From Pilatotrama ljubarskyi (Eukaryota; Basidiomycota; Agaricomycetes; Polyporales; Polyporaceae): a DNA stretch of 64,000 nucleotides. Positions 23,956 to 34,250 of this stretch are shown here, one piece after another (position 1 is the first letter of the stretch; every line of letters begins with the position of its first letter). The notes beneath the pieces are model-generated. The model had not been told where the DNA came from. It searched no databases and was given only the letters and a program-made list of their open reading frames with translations. The stretch covers positions 62,001-126,000 of the forward strand of contig MU277743.1 in the NCBI GenBank assembly GCA_022385805.1. The letters run 5' to 3'. The translations under genes were made by a program, and so were the position numbers.

Positions 23956-25795
23956 ATGGCCCCAGCCACCCTCCTGTCTCACGTCCGCACACACCTCACC
24001 GTCGATGTCGACTCGATGGACCCTGATGTCGCCGCCCGCCACACCACAGATCAACACAGGTTCTGCGACATGACCTCCAACCAGGCCATAGTCTACTCCG
24101 AGGCTGTCAGACCAGAGAGGGCGCACGTCGTCCAAGCTGCTGTCGCACAGATCAGATCGGCCGAAGCCGAGCTCGACCTCGACACAAAAGTGTCTGATGC
24201 GCTTGATCTTCTCGTATGTCGCCGCGTACCTATCTGTTGAGCAATGCAACTCGGGCCCGCGAACCTGTCGGCGCGTGAATGCCCCCGGCCTACACCTATT
24301 TTCGCTGCGTGATCTTGATCCCGTGCAGCACCGCTCACAAACATCCTATTCTATGGTTCCTGTAGACGGTCCTGCTCGCGAAAGAGGTCTACCCACACAT
24401 CACCGGCCGCGTGCACGCCCAGGCCTCGCCCTCCGCCGCATACGACACAGAGGCGACGATCCAGCACGCGAAGAAGCTCGTCGCGCTCTTCGAAGCGAAC
24501 GGCATCCCGAAGTTCGCCCGCTCCTTCTCATCCTGTCCGAGCTCAGAGTCCATATCCACCCCTTACCAGATCGCGCGTCTGCATCAAGATTCCGACGACC
24601 CCGGAGTCGGTGATCGCGTGCAACTACCTCGAGCGCCTCGGTATCCGCACCCTCGCGACTTGTCTCTTCTCGGTCCCGCAGGCCATGGCCGCGCACCAGG
24701 CCGGCTGCCTCTACGTAGCGCCGTACTTCAACGGTACGTCCGATATCCTCTCATCGCGCCCATCCCAAGCTTCGCCCGTCCGCGTTCGTCCGAGCACCCT
24801 CCTTTCATCCGACTATTTTTCTTCGGCGGCTGGACACAAACACTCACGTTGCGTCTCACCGTTCATCCATGACCGCCCCTCTTTCGACACCGCCACCGCC
24901 GACGCCAATGCCGACGCACCCTCCCCCCCACCCCAACCGTTGATCCACTGCGGTGCGCTCCACGCTCCACGTCGCTCCTGCCATCCGCCGCCGACAGAGC
25001 TGCGGGTGCACTTTGAACCCGGTGTGTGGAAGGAGTATGAAGACACCGCGCGCGAGCACCCCATGGCGCCCGTCATCGGCGCGATCGTAAAGCTCTACGG
25101 GGAGATCGGCGCGCGCACGCTCGTCATGCCCGCCAGGTATGTTTTCCGATACCTGAGGCCTCCACGTACTGCTGCGCCGCGCGCGGGAGGCGCGAAGGCC
25201 CCGAGTAGTGATTGACTGGCCGACTGACTGACCTTCACTTCTTTATTTTTTGTTGGCGCGCGTGCTGTGCGGTGCAGCATCGTCACGGCGAAAGAGGTGA
25301 GCCGCCGCTTCCTCTCAAACGCGATGCAAACTTCAGGTCCTGACCGTCTGTCGCCGGTCCGCCGTCGTTCCGAACATAGGTTCTTGCACTGGTGTCGCTG
25401 CGGCCGGATCACCTCACGCTGTCCGGGGCCGTGTTGGACCAGCTCGCCGCCGCTGCTACGGAGGGTCCGGACGCAGTCCCCGAAGACCCGAAGCCGCACC
25501 ACGCGGAGGCGTCCTTGGAGAGCGAGCCTGCTGGGGCCGCGCCGACGGGCGAGAAGAAAGGTGAGGCACACCGCACGTCCGCACCGTCGTGGATTGGGGC
25601 TGATAGAGCCTTGGTGGCGGGACGGCAGAGCCGAACGTGAAGAACATCAACTACTTGGAGAACGGCGCCGCGGCGCTGAGGGAGGCGTTCGCGGCCGACG
25701 CGGAGGCGAGCAGGAAGATGGCGGACGCGCTGCGGATCTTTGGCGAGATGGAGGCGAAGACGAAGGAGTTGTTGCGAGCGGCTTTGCAGGCTTAG
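23956..25795 (+). CDS. Transaldolase-family enzyme
   Basis: Seven exons: 23956-24213, 24366-24511, 24570-24733, 24998-25136, 25278-25296, 25380-25560, 25629-25795; 1074 nt, 357 residues. A TIM-barrel aldolase of the transaldolase family: VDVDSMDPDVAARHT, DMTSNQAIVYSEA, the Schiff-base segment RVCIKIPTTPESV (lysine of CIKIP), LGIRTLATCLFSVPQAMAA, VAPYFNE, GEIGARTLVMPASIVTAKE and the C-terminal NYLENGAAALREAF. Such enzymes move a dihydroxyacetone unit between sugar phosphates (non-oxidative pentose phosphate path). This sequence is of the fungal 'aldolase/transaldolase-like' branch rather than the classical TAL1 type, so substrate range is open. Exon 5 is only 19 nt, and the donor of intron 2 (GTTCGC) is weak, but both keep the frame and the conserved motifs. 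Confidence 0.85.
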
Positions 25796-25963
25796 GAGAG
25801 GAACTGATGCTGGATGTACCAATACTCGAATGGAAGAGCAACCTGGACCAGTGTACCATCACTACAGTACATGAGACCCGATCAGACGTACCTGTACCTT
25901 CCGCTGTGAATTCTTGGAACGAGTCAGCATGCGAACGCCAAGACTGTGGTGAGGTATGGCATT

Positions 25964-27199
25964 CTAGAGCAAACCCTCTTGCTTGAGAGCACCGATGATC
26001 AAGAATGCAGAACGACGGTCCCTCTCCACCCCTACCCAGTCCCCCTTGCGCGTCGGCGGCAGGTCGCCCTCCGTCGCGTAGATATCGTCGTCGTCGTCGT
26101 CTTGCTCCGCCGCCTTCGTCTGCTCGGCTTCGTCCGGCTCTTCCCACAAGATCTCTTCCCATTGCGCGTCCCTGACAAGCGGAAAACACGGCAAATCGGT
26201 GTCAGCGGCGGTGAATGCGCAGGGCCGACGCGCCGGAGGGAAGGGGAGGCGTACCCGATGGTGACCGCGACGATCCGTGCGTCCGGCACGTTCGGCAGGA
26301 CGGACAGCAGCAGGTTCGACAGCAGGAACTGCAGGTCCGTCTCCCCCCTCTCGTTCGCCCGCGTCGGCATCGTCGGGAGCGGCAAGTATTCGGCCTGCGT
26401 CGCAACCCAGCGCCGTCAGCCAGAGCTCTGTAACGTCTCCTGTTCGAATTCCGAGCGCTCACCTCCAAGAACATGCCCTTGACAGCCCCGCCGGCGAGCA
26501 GGACGTTCCCGGCGCGGACGAGCCAGTCCGTGCCGATCGCATACACGTGTCCCTCGATAGACAGCTGCTGGCCCGTGCCCTGCCCCTTCTGACCCGCAGC
26601 GGAGCCAGAGGTCTGCCGGACGGGCACCCAGCGCGCGCGCAGCTGCGCGAGGAGCTGCTCGAGCGCGCCTGGGGGGCTGAGCGTCGGGAAGGCGTGGCGG
26701 TAGTGTACGGGCGGGGGCAGGGTCACGCCGGGCTGCGTGCTTGCGAGCTCTGCGACTTTTTGTTGGTATTCGACGTGCATGGGCGCGGCGGGGTCTTCGA
26801 GGAGGACGAAGACATTCTCTGTGGATGAGGTCATGTCACTCTTCTGGAGCGTTGAGGTTGCACAAGGGGAGGTACCGACCGTTCATGGTGAGCGCGCACA
26901 TGGAACGCTCCGCGTGCACTTGGTACCCTGGGATGGAGCTCAGGGTCGAGCGGTAGGACCGGATGCTGAGCGACCATTTGCCCTTGTATTGGCCCTGAAG
27001 GTGGAAGATACATAGTTAGACATCGCTCGTGGGCTCCGACACTGAGATGGACATGCTTGGTGGTTCCGCATGATATTTTGGTGAATCAGCTCTATGCTCG
27101 CCGTTGGAGCGTTAATCCATCTGGCGAGTCTGTGCGCACTCGTGCCTCAGTATCGCGCTGGAAAGAGTTCCTAGAGCTGTATTACCCAGTGTAACCCAT
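25964..27199 (-). CDS. MED20: Mediator complex subunit 20
   Basis: A minus-strand gene of at least five exons from ATG 27199 (MGYTG) to stop 25966-25964. Recognisable parts: RWINAPTASIELI, KGKWSLSIRSYRSTLSSIPG, a long exon starting DMTSSTENVFVLLED (26834-26485) with GHVYAIGTDWLVRAGNVLLAGG and VKGMFLE, then TDLQFLLSNLLLSVLP and a C-terminal acidic segment. These fit MED20 (yeast Srb2), a TBP-related fold subunit of the Mediator head module that links activators to RNA polymerase II. The first introns are hard to read: the second seems to use a GC donor (GCATGT at 27056-27051), and the third is only about 38 bp in the reading that keeps the frame. The C-terminal acidic insert (EQDDDDDDIY) is less conserved. 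Confidence 0.75.
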
Positions 27200-27587
27200 C
27201 TTGACCAATTTCCTATGCTTCCTAATAGTAAAAGATCGTAATCATGAGTAGAAAGGGCGATCTCAGAAGGCTATGAAGGATTAAGGGCCATTGACAGAGC
27301 TGGTGTGGCTGCTGCTCACTCAAGCGACGCAGTGCAGGCGAAGCGCCTGAGAAGCTGCGTCAAGTCACACGTAGAAGGCGTTTAGTCACACACCAAATCA
27401 GGGCGTTTGCGGTCACGACATTTCCTCTTCAGTCGCGGTCGCCATAACCCACCCAGATTTACTGCCATAACTTCTCCGGTAAGGCGAGATACATGTTTCC
27501 GGGTGTCAATCTGGGAGCGAAAGAGCTCAGGGGCTAATGGACATGCATAGTATAGCCTATACTTACGTCCCTCCTCGAGTCGTGGAC
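27200..27587. promoter_or_regulatory. Shared promoter region of MED20 and DPH7
   Basis: Divergent start codons 388 bp apart. A TATAGCCTATAC element lies at about 27551-27562, some 30 bp before the DPH7 start. No other gene signal. Confidence 0.4.
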
Positions 27588-29102
27588 ATGTCCGGTTTCG
27601 ACACCGACTGGCCCGCTGATTCTGCCGAATTTTGTCCTCATACGAGCGCACGCAACTTCTTCGTTGTTGGAACATACAAACTCGAACAATCCACTCCGAA
27701 GGATGCGCAGCCTGTTTCAGACGATGAGGATGATGAAGAGCGCTCGGTAACACCCCCAGAGAAGAAACCGCAGAAGAGGCGAGGCAAATGCCTGCTATTC
27801 CATGTCGAAGAGAACGATGAGATGTGCGTGCACGTATGCCGTTGTCCGAGACTGCATCGGTGACCTGATGCAGCACAGCAAGATGCTTCATGAGACGGAG
27901 CTGCCCGCCATTCTGGATATGAAGTGGTCCGCGTTTCCTCATGAAGGGATGATTCCAGTCCAAGGCTCACGATGGCCATGTTCAGGTGTCATCGAACATC
28001 CTTCGCAGCTCCGCTGTTAGGAATTGCCGACTCTGAGGGACACATTACTCTGCATGAGCTGGACGCTGATGAGGTGGGGAGAACATAGGAACTCATTGTT
28101 TGCCTTCGCTCACCCCTCTCGAAACATTACAGTCGCGATTACGCCAAGTCCAGTCCGTCTCTTGCGCGTCCTCTGAGATACTGTGTTTATCCCTCGATTG
28201 GTCGAACCGTAGGCAACCCACAGAGTGCGTGCGCAATACAAGCGACCCGAGAGCACTCTAACCATCGGACGGAACAGCGGCCTAGCGAACCTCATAGTTT
28301 CCCTCTCGGACGGATCACTTTCTCTTCTACAACCAGAGAATAGTTCAGGGCTTGCCGTGACGGACTCGTGGCATGCGCATGATTACGAGCCATGGATCGC
28401 CGCGTGGGATTACTGGAACACCAATGTCGTGTACTCAGGTAGGCTCGCTCTCTGTACAGGACGCCGAGAATTCGTTTACATTGTGCACAGGCGGAGACGA
28501 CCTCAAAATGAAAGGATGGGACATCCGTCAGGGCGGATCGGCGCCGATCTTCGTCAATAAACGGTGCCACACCTCATTCTCGTATCTCGTCCTTTTGGTC
28601 ACTCATTCCGCTCAGGTTCGACGCAGGTGTCACCACCATCCAGAGCCATCCATACGTTGAACACATCCTGGCGGTAGGAAGGTACGCACCATGCTCGCAC
28701 ATCCAACTACGACATCATGAGGACCTTGACCTGCCCAGCTACGACAACACGGTGAGGATCTTTGACACCCGTAAGCCACTCGTGCCCCTGGTGCAAGCGG
28801 ACGTTGGAGGGGGTGCATGGCGCGTCAAATGGCATCCGTCCAGTGCGCGCAAGAACGACCTGCTAGTCGCATGCATGCATGATGGGTTCAAAGTAGTTAG
28901 ATTTGACTTCGGAACAGGAGAGGATGCAAGCATGACCCTCTCAAATGCTGGCCACCCCTGGGAGGTCGTTAAACGATTCGACGAGCACTCGTCCCTGGCA
29001 TACGGTGTCGACTGGTCCTTCGCCGGGGACAAAAATGACTCTGGTACACTAGTAGCTAGCTGCTCGTTCTACGACCACAGGTTGCATACATGGAGAGCAT
29101 AA
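27588..29102 (+). CDS. DPH7: Diphthine methyltransferase, WD-repeat protein
   Basis: A multi-exon gene; first exon 27588-27833, second from 27874. Starting at MSGFDTDWPADSAEFCP it follows the DPH7/RRT2 (WDR85) order: FFVVGTYKL, ELPAILDMKWSAFP, a WD segment HDYEPWIAAWDYW followed by NVVYSGG, WDIRQGGSAPIF, a DTRKPLVPLV strand, then GGAWRVKWHPSS, DLLVACMHDGFKVV, LAYGVDWSF and the final ASCSFYDHRLHTW just before the stop. The enzyme demethylates methylated diphthine, a late step in making diphthamide on elongation factor 2. An upstream in-frame ATG at 27537 would add 17 residues; I prefer 27588 because the family starts close to the first WD strand. Middle introns between 28440 and 28740 were not all resolved. 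Confidence 0.88.
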
Positions 29103-29158
29103 ATAGGGCACTTGCGCGAAGCCATTGATAGGGTATTGGCGTAGAATGTATGACCGTA

Positions 29159-31090
29159 CTATCGTTTAATGCTGCCGCTTGCTGTGTGCTTTGGGGGACT
29201 CGGTGCTCTTGGCGTTGGAGGGGCGCTTGTACCAAGTCGTTTTCGTCTCCAGAAGCCTGCATTGGGCCCCTTCATGACGAACGCCAGTGTCCACCGGGAT
29301 AGGCCGCGAAGTGTATCGGGACGATGGATCGCAGCCGTCAAGAGAGTAGACAACGACAGGACAAACATCAACCTGCGGAGAGAACGTCTCAGCGAAATAA
29401 CACACGATGCTTGGAGGCAACACACCGTTCGGCCCATCGAACGCTCGCTCTGCCGCTTTTTAGCCAGTCACCCGGCAAACAGGCCCGAATAGCCCGGGGA
29501 AGCACGTAGAGCGCTATTTCTCCTCGTCTTGCCCCGCGCTCAATCCATATACTCGCACCGCAGACCAGGCTGCCGACGAATGTGCAGCCGAACGGCCCGT
29601 CCCAGAAGTCATGTGATATTCCTGGGAAGAGACGTGCGAGCACGAGGGTCCGGGTGCAACACACTGCGAACCAGATCGAGGACACGAACGCCGAGAGGAA
29701 GGATGCGCTGCGGGCAACGGAGAGCAGAGTGGAGATCAGCCGTGGGACCTCGAGGAGTTTGCGGGGACGTGTGAGCAGGGTGGGCAGCACATGGACCTGT
29801 GAGTCATCTTGACTGTTAGTTTCAGCGACGGAAACATATATACGTGCATACTGACGGGAAGGTAGATGGCAACGGCCTCCGCGAATGCTTGCGCTCCACG
29901 TATTGCGGCATTGGCGGTGCAGCTGCCGCCCGTGACGTCGCCATGGACGATCTCACAAGGTAGTCCGCCTCGCCCCCGCCGGCCTGATACGCCCAAGGCA
30001 TTCCAAGTTTCATTTGCCTCGGGACCACCGTACGCTGGCAACAGAGCGGGGTTGCCCCAAGACGCCGGGTATCCAAGGTCGCGCGAGAGCGACGTAACGA
30101 GATCCGGTGGGTTGGAGATTCCTCTCGTGTAGGAGAAGTTGCCAGAGCGTATCGCGCGTAGAGCCTCCAAAAGACGTGGATCAATATTGGCCAATGTCAT
30201 GATCCTGGAGGGACACGCTGAGTGCACGAGACGCAACAGAACACGAAGATTTCGTACCATTTGTTATATGAACGAGGCAGCCTGGCACAGGGGTCAGTCT
30301 CCGGTTGCACCGGAAGACTCATGGGACTGACCTTTCTGGCTCGTAGAAGAAGCACCACATTATCCTGGTGAGAGATCCTGAGCACCTACGGAGTCACCCG
30401 GAGTCCTTCTGCGGCGCACCTGGAGCTACATGCCCAAAACACGATAGCGTCGAGCCGAGTCGACCACTTGAGCCTATCAGCCGTTCTCTGCTCCCTCACG
30501 GATTGCGGGAGGTCGCGTTGGCTCGCCTCCGATGGTTTGAAGAAAGCCAATTGTACAAGGCTATCGATAGCGCGCACTAGCAGCAAAAGGGATAGGTCCA
30601 GCGTCGGCGAGGGCCTGCCCACCCAAGCCGACTTTGCGTGTTTCCGCCTGGAGTGCAGGAGCGCGACCGCGAGCGTTGACGATATTACATTCGACAAGAA
30701 TGTTTTGTGCGAATCCCTCAACGATGAGATCCACGACCTCACCTTCCCTACCACATCTTGGGATTCTCCTCCCTGTGGCGTCCGGTCCTCCCACTGGTCC
30801 CAAAAGTGGCGAATGGCTGCTCCGCCGGCTACACCGACGGTGATGGCTGACGCGAACGCGGTAACTCCTAGCTCGCGCCCCACAATCTGCAAGACGCGTC
30901 CGAAGCCCTGCGCACGCGCCTTTCGCGACGTGATGAACGGGAGTAATGCCGGTCCAAGCGCAAGGGAGAGCGCCAGGCTGTATGTCCTTAAGGCGATCTG
31001 GATAGGGTGGTCGTCTGGAAGGCCATGCAGGAAGTCGCCCAGGTCGTGGGGTGCGTCGCGCAGTCGCTGGCGGATTTCCTGAACGTCCAT
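29159..31090 (-). CDS. TMEM135-like multi-pass membrane protein
   Basis: A minus-strand gene from ATG 31090 (MDVQEIRQRLRDAPHDLGDF) to stop 29161-29159. The first exon has hydrophobic segments (ALRTYSLALSLALGPALLPFI, then LGVTAFASAITVGVAGGAA) and RAIDSLVQLAFF. Short exons encode IMWCFFYEPERLPRSYNKWI, then NIDPRLLEALRAIRSGNFSY, and a later exon gives LVLARLFPGISHDFWDGPFG and GSLVCGASIWIE. The last intron (29425-29371) joins RWAER to LMFVLSLSTLLTAA, followed by RGLSRWTLAFVMKGPNAGFW. This is the fungal form of TMEM135, a peroxisomal/mitochondrial membrane protein family linked in animals to organelle dynamics and fat metabolism. The function in fungi is not established. The gene ends 56 bp from the DPH7 stop, tail to tail, and a transposon sits about 140 bp upstream of its start. 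Confidence 0.82.
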
Positions 31091-31225
31091 GGTGGTTGGC
31101 CGGGTCAAGGGGCGGCAAGAGCTCAGGGTGCCCACATGGCGATGATATATGGCCAACGGTGTTCAGGGCGCAGCGCGGCTGGAGAACAGCGCGTGAATGC
31201 AGGCTTCTCGAACTCAATCACATGC

Positions 31226-31233
31226 TATCCGCA
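31226..31233. repeat. Left 8-bp target-site duplication of the hAT-type element
   Basis: TATCCGCA, repeated exactly at 32615-32622, directly outside the two ends of the transposon. Eight base pairs is the hallmark of the hAT superfamily. Confidence 0.8.
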
Positions 31234-31237
31234 TAGT

Positions 31238-31678
31238 GGATGACTTCCCGTAAGGATTTAGAGACGTCTCTAAATTTCTAAACCTCTCTAAGCGCTGTGG
31301 AGCTCACCGAAATGGCAGGTCTGCCGAGATACCGAACGAGATTTAAAGTCCGCAGGTGGGGCCGGCGAGCTGCAGACTAGAGAAGCGCCCAACGTCTGGA
31401 AGGGGGGGTCGACCCCCCCTTCTAAACCTCCGGCGACGCTCTAAACTGCTCTAAACGAGCTAAAAGGGAAGGCGGGAGCACATAAGAGGAAGGTAGCCAC
31501 CTGGGCCATCAGCGGCACATTCCATTTGCGTCGCCCCGGAGCAGCTGAGTAAGCTGCACGTGCCCGGCGCTCAAGGCTGGGCAGCAGGTGGGGCCAAATC
31601 TAAGCTCCGCCTGTATCTAGCAAGAATCTAAAGTTTAGAGATTTGGAGACGTCTCTAAATCCTTACGGGAAGTCATCC
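31238..31678. mobile_element. MITE nested in the left end of the hAT-type element
   Basis: A 441-bp element with terminal inverted repeats starting GGATGACTTCCCG; 33 bp match perfectly (31238-31270 against 31646-31678), and similarity continues for about 12 bp more with a few mismatches. It is flanked by the 3-bp duplication AGT (31235-31237 and 31679-31681). Removing it with one AGT restores the host end TAGTGCTGCCGC, identical to the other end of the hAT element. It has no coding capacity. TCTAAA motifs occur many times inside (for example near 31274, 31280, 31421, 31440, 31450) and a 24-bp perfect palindrome lies in the centre. Superfamily not settled: 3-bp duplications occur in Harbinger- and CACTA-like elements, but AGT is not the usual TWA. 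Confidence 0.85.
31399..31422. repeat. 24-bp perfect palindrome in the MITE
   Basis: GAAG followed by a G-run, centre TCGA, then the C-run and CTTC. Fully self-complementary and GC-rich, so it can extrude a cruciform or hairpin. Confidence 0.85.
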
Positions 31679-31919
31679 AGTGCTGCCGCAGACTCAAGTC
31701 ACCTTGAAGGCAAGTTGCGACTTGACTTGACGGCATCTCGGCATCACCACCTTGAAGCACCGTGAGGCGACCGTGAGTTGCCTTGCGAGTTGCTTCGAGT
31801 CGATACCGAGACCCGGCAGATCCGCACCGTCCCGGCCCGGATGGGCGTCAGAGCTTGACAAGGTCACGTGTAACTCTCACGGCCTCCTCTCAGCGCCCAG
31901 AGCATGCGGTACGCGCGAC

Positions 31920-32484
31920 NNNNNNNNNNNNNNNNNNNNNNNNNNNNNNNNNNNNNNNNNNNNNNNNNNNNNNNNNNNNNNNNNNNNNNNNNNNNNNNNN
32001 NNNNNNNNNNNNNNNNNNNNNNNNNNNNNNNNNNNNNNNNNNNNNNNNNNNNNNNNNNNNNNNNNNNNNNNNNNNNNNNNNNNNNNNNNNNNNNNNNNNN
32101 NNNNNNNNNNNNNNNNNNNNNNNNNNNNNNNNNNNNNNNNNNNNNNNNNNNNNNNNNNNNNNNNNNNNNNNNNNNNNNNNNNNNNNNNNNNNNNNNNNNN
32201 NNNNNNNNNNNNNNNNNNNNNNNNNNNNNNNNNNNNNNNNNNNNNNNNNNNNNNNNNNNNNNNNNNNNNNNNNNNNNNNNNNNNNNNNNNNNNNNNNNNN
32301 NNNNNNNNNNNNNNNNNNNNNNNNNNNNNNNNNNNNNNNNNNNNNNNNNNNNNNNNNNNNNNNNNNNNNNNNNNNNNNNNNNNNNNNNNNNNNNNNNNNN
32401 NNNNNNNNNNNNNNNNNNNNNNNNNNNNNNNNNNNNNNNNNNNNNNNNNNNNNNNNNNNNNNNNNNNNNNNNNNNNNNNNNNNN
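31920..32484. other. Assembly gap (565 N)
   Basis: Runs of N inside the hAT-type element. Repeat content probably caused the gap. The true length is unknown. Confidence 0.95.
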
Positions 32485-32614
32485 CTTACAGGGCAGAGTA
32501 GACAGGCGCTTAACTTGCAAGGCACTTCAAGGCGACCTTGAAGCGCTTCAATGCACCAAAAATTCAAAGTCCGACGCCGTGAAGCAACTCGCAACTTGAC
32601 TCGCGGCAGCACTA

Positions 32615-32622
32615 TATCCGCA
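32615..32622. repeat. Right 8-bp target-site duplication of the hAT-type element
   Basis: TATCCGCA, identical to 31226-31233. Confidence 0.8.
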
Positions 32623-32782
32623 GGCCCGGATGCGGGGAAGGTGCGCAGTCGTATATGGCAACTCCTGTCGCTCACTCCTGCGGCGACGTGCACCATGATA
32701 CCTCCGGAAACTAAACCACCGCTAACAGTGTAGCACATGATGGCAATCGTCGACAAAAATCATATATCCCGGAAGCAGATAA

Positions 32783-34250
32783 CTAAGGTGCCGATGACGA
32801 GTCCACATTCACATTCAAGTCCTGGGTATAACTCCAGAAGTCTAGCGCACGCACACTCTCCGAGACACCCAACCCCGCCTGAAGCTCGAGGAGCAGATTC
32901 GCGCCTCCCAACAAATGAAGGAATTTCGCACGCGACTCGGGGTAAACGAACAATTCCAATATCTCCATCCCCTGCATGGTCTATTCAGGATATCACACGG
33001 GCGTACCGATGGAGGTGAACTCACGTGTGCGCGTACGACAGCTGCGACGTAGTCCTTCGTTGCCGGGGAAATACTGACCCCTGTATCCGCCGCAAGCCTA
33101 TCAGCCTCCGTTTGCGAACCCCCGCTCAAGCTTTTATCTTCTTTCTTGTTCGCTTGCGACTTCGAAGGCTCTCCTCTAAAGCGAGGAAGTGCGATGGAAG
33201 GGTTGTACGAGACTCTCCTCGACAGCGGTGGGCCTGCGGAGACTCCAAGCCAACTCGCCCACAGCTCCAGCTTCCTCCCGTCGCGGCCAAGACGCCGGAG
33301 TGCGGCGTGGCATCGATCCCAGTCGTTTTCATCTCCTTGCCACACGGCTGCTGCGCCCTCGTCCTCATCAATCGCAGTCAATATCACCGAAGGCGGTCGC
33401 GTCGCTCCTTCCTCATTGTGTGTGAGCTGCGGCAGGAAAGAGAGAGCGCCGGGTGTACTGAACACGCTTCCCGCGTCTCCGCGCGCCACCTGCGCGGGGC
33501 GCATCATCAGGCGTATCCAACGTCTGCGCCGGACGAGTCCGCGATGGCTCATGAAACCAGGGTCAGGACCCCACTTCATGCTGCGGAACGAGCTGCTGTA
33601 CTCGAAGCCATCGTACTGCACCTGGCCATCCCCCCGCATGTCGATCATCCAAGCGCGGGAGACCCACTTCCACGAGCCATCTGGGAGTGGGAAATCCTCC
33701 AGGGAAACGGTAGGTTGCTTCTTGCGCGGGGAGGGATCCGCGGTCGGAATAGTGAAAGCCGGAGGATCGAGCGGGAGGAGAGTCAGGGCTGAATAGTACG
33801 GCGTGGAAAAAACCATGGCGCTGCCAGGAAGGTCAAAATAAGGAAGTAACATCATGAATATGAACGATAGTACCCTCTTTGGTTTTCATACAGGACGGCC
33901 CATCTGTACACGTCCTTGTCAAAGTTCTCATCGAGTTCCGCCGCAAGGTTTGCCTCAGTGATATCCACTGAATCGGGTATTATTGGCACCGAGGCAGAGG
34001 TCTGTATCTCGTCTATGGACGAGGGAGACGGGGACAGCTCTCGCTTGTGTGCCTTGGATCTCCGCTTGCGCCTGAGACTGGGGAGAGAGATGCTGGAGAA
34101 CAGTCCGTGCTTGGAAAACCGCTGACGGGCCTGCGCAGCTGCGGCATAGTCGTCCTTCTGTACGGTGTCCGGAGGAGGGGGCTGAGTTGCGCGTAAGAAT
34201 GAAGAGGACGGACCAGCCGGAGAGGAAGCGAGCGAGGAGGCCTCAGACAT
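32783..34250 (-). CDS. DysF (Pex24/Spo73-type peroxin-ferlin) domain protein
   Basis: Three exons on minus: 34250-33874, 33820-33025, 32971-32783; 1362 nt, 453 residues. The N-terminus is low-complexity with a basic patch (RRKRRSKAHKRE). The DysF domain halves follow: VYRWAVLYENQRGAMVFS, then YYSALTLLPLDPPAFT, and the C-terminal DysF signature GSWKWVSRAWMIDMRGDG with YDGFEYSSSFRSMKWG and RRRRWIRLMMRP. DysF domains occur in yeast Pex28-32, TECPR1 and Spo73; they act at peroxisome contact sites, or in prospore-membrane growth for Spo73. A Pex-type transmembrane region is not visible, so a Spo73/TECPR1-like soluble or peripheral role is more likely, but this is inference. The last exon (GMEILELFVYPESRAKFLHL) has no domain that I know. 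Head to head with HscB at 100 bp. Confidence 0.85.

Larger units (their letters stand above)
31234..32614. mobile_element. hAT-type DNA transposon, probably non-autonomous, with sequencing gap
   Basis: The ends are inverted repeats beginning TAGTGCTGCCGC: the right end at 32614-32603 on minus; the left end is split by a nested MITE into 31234-31237 plus 31682-31689. Perfect 8-bp duplications (TATCCGCA) flank it. Subterminal copies of ACCTTGAAG lie at 31701, 31749 and 32535, with CCTTGAAG inverted at 32525-32532, and CAAGTTGCGA/CTTGACT motifs recur; such arrays are typical transposase-binding regions. 565 unknown bases (31920-32484) occupy the middle. If the gap size is right the element is under 1 kb without its insert, too small for a transposase, so it would be non-autonomous; the gap may however be wrongly sized. 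Confidence 0.8.

Noticed and set aside
23159..24073. 304-codon plus-strand open frame between OGT and transaldolase
   Set aside because: Low-complexity Arg/Pro/Ser sequence without domains; it overlaps the promoter region and the first transaldolase exon in another frame.
27537..27587. Upstream in-frame ATG for DPH7
   Set aside because: The added 17 residues overlap the TATA-like element and are not part of the conserved start; kept only as an alternative.
31752..32756. Long open frames of 218-288 codons on both strands
   Set aside because: They run through the N gap and consist almost wholly of unknown residues, so they are artefacts.
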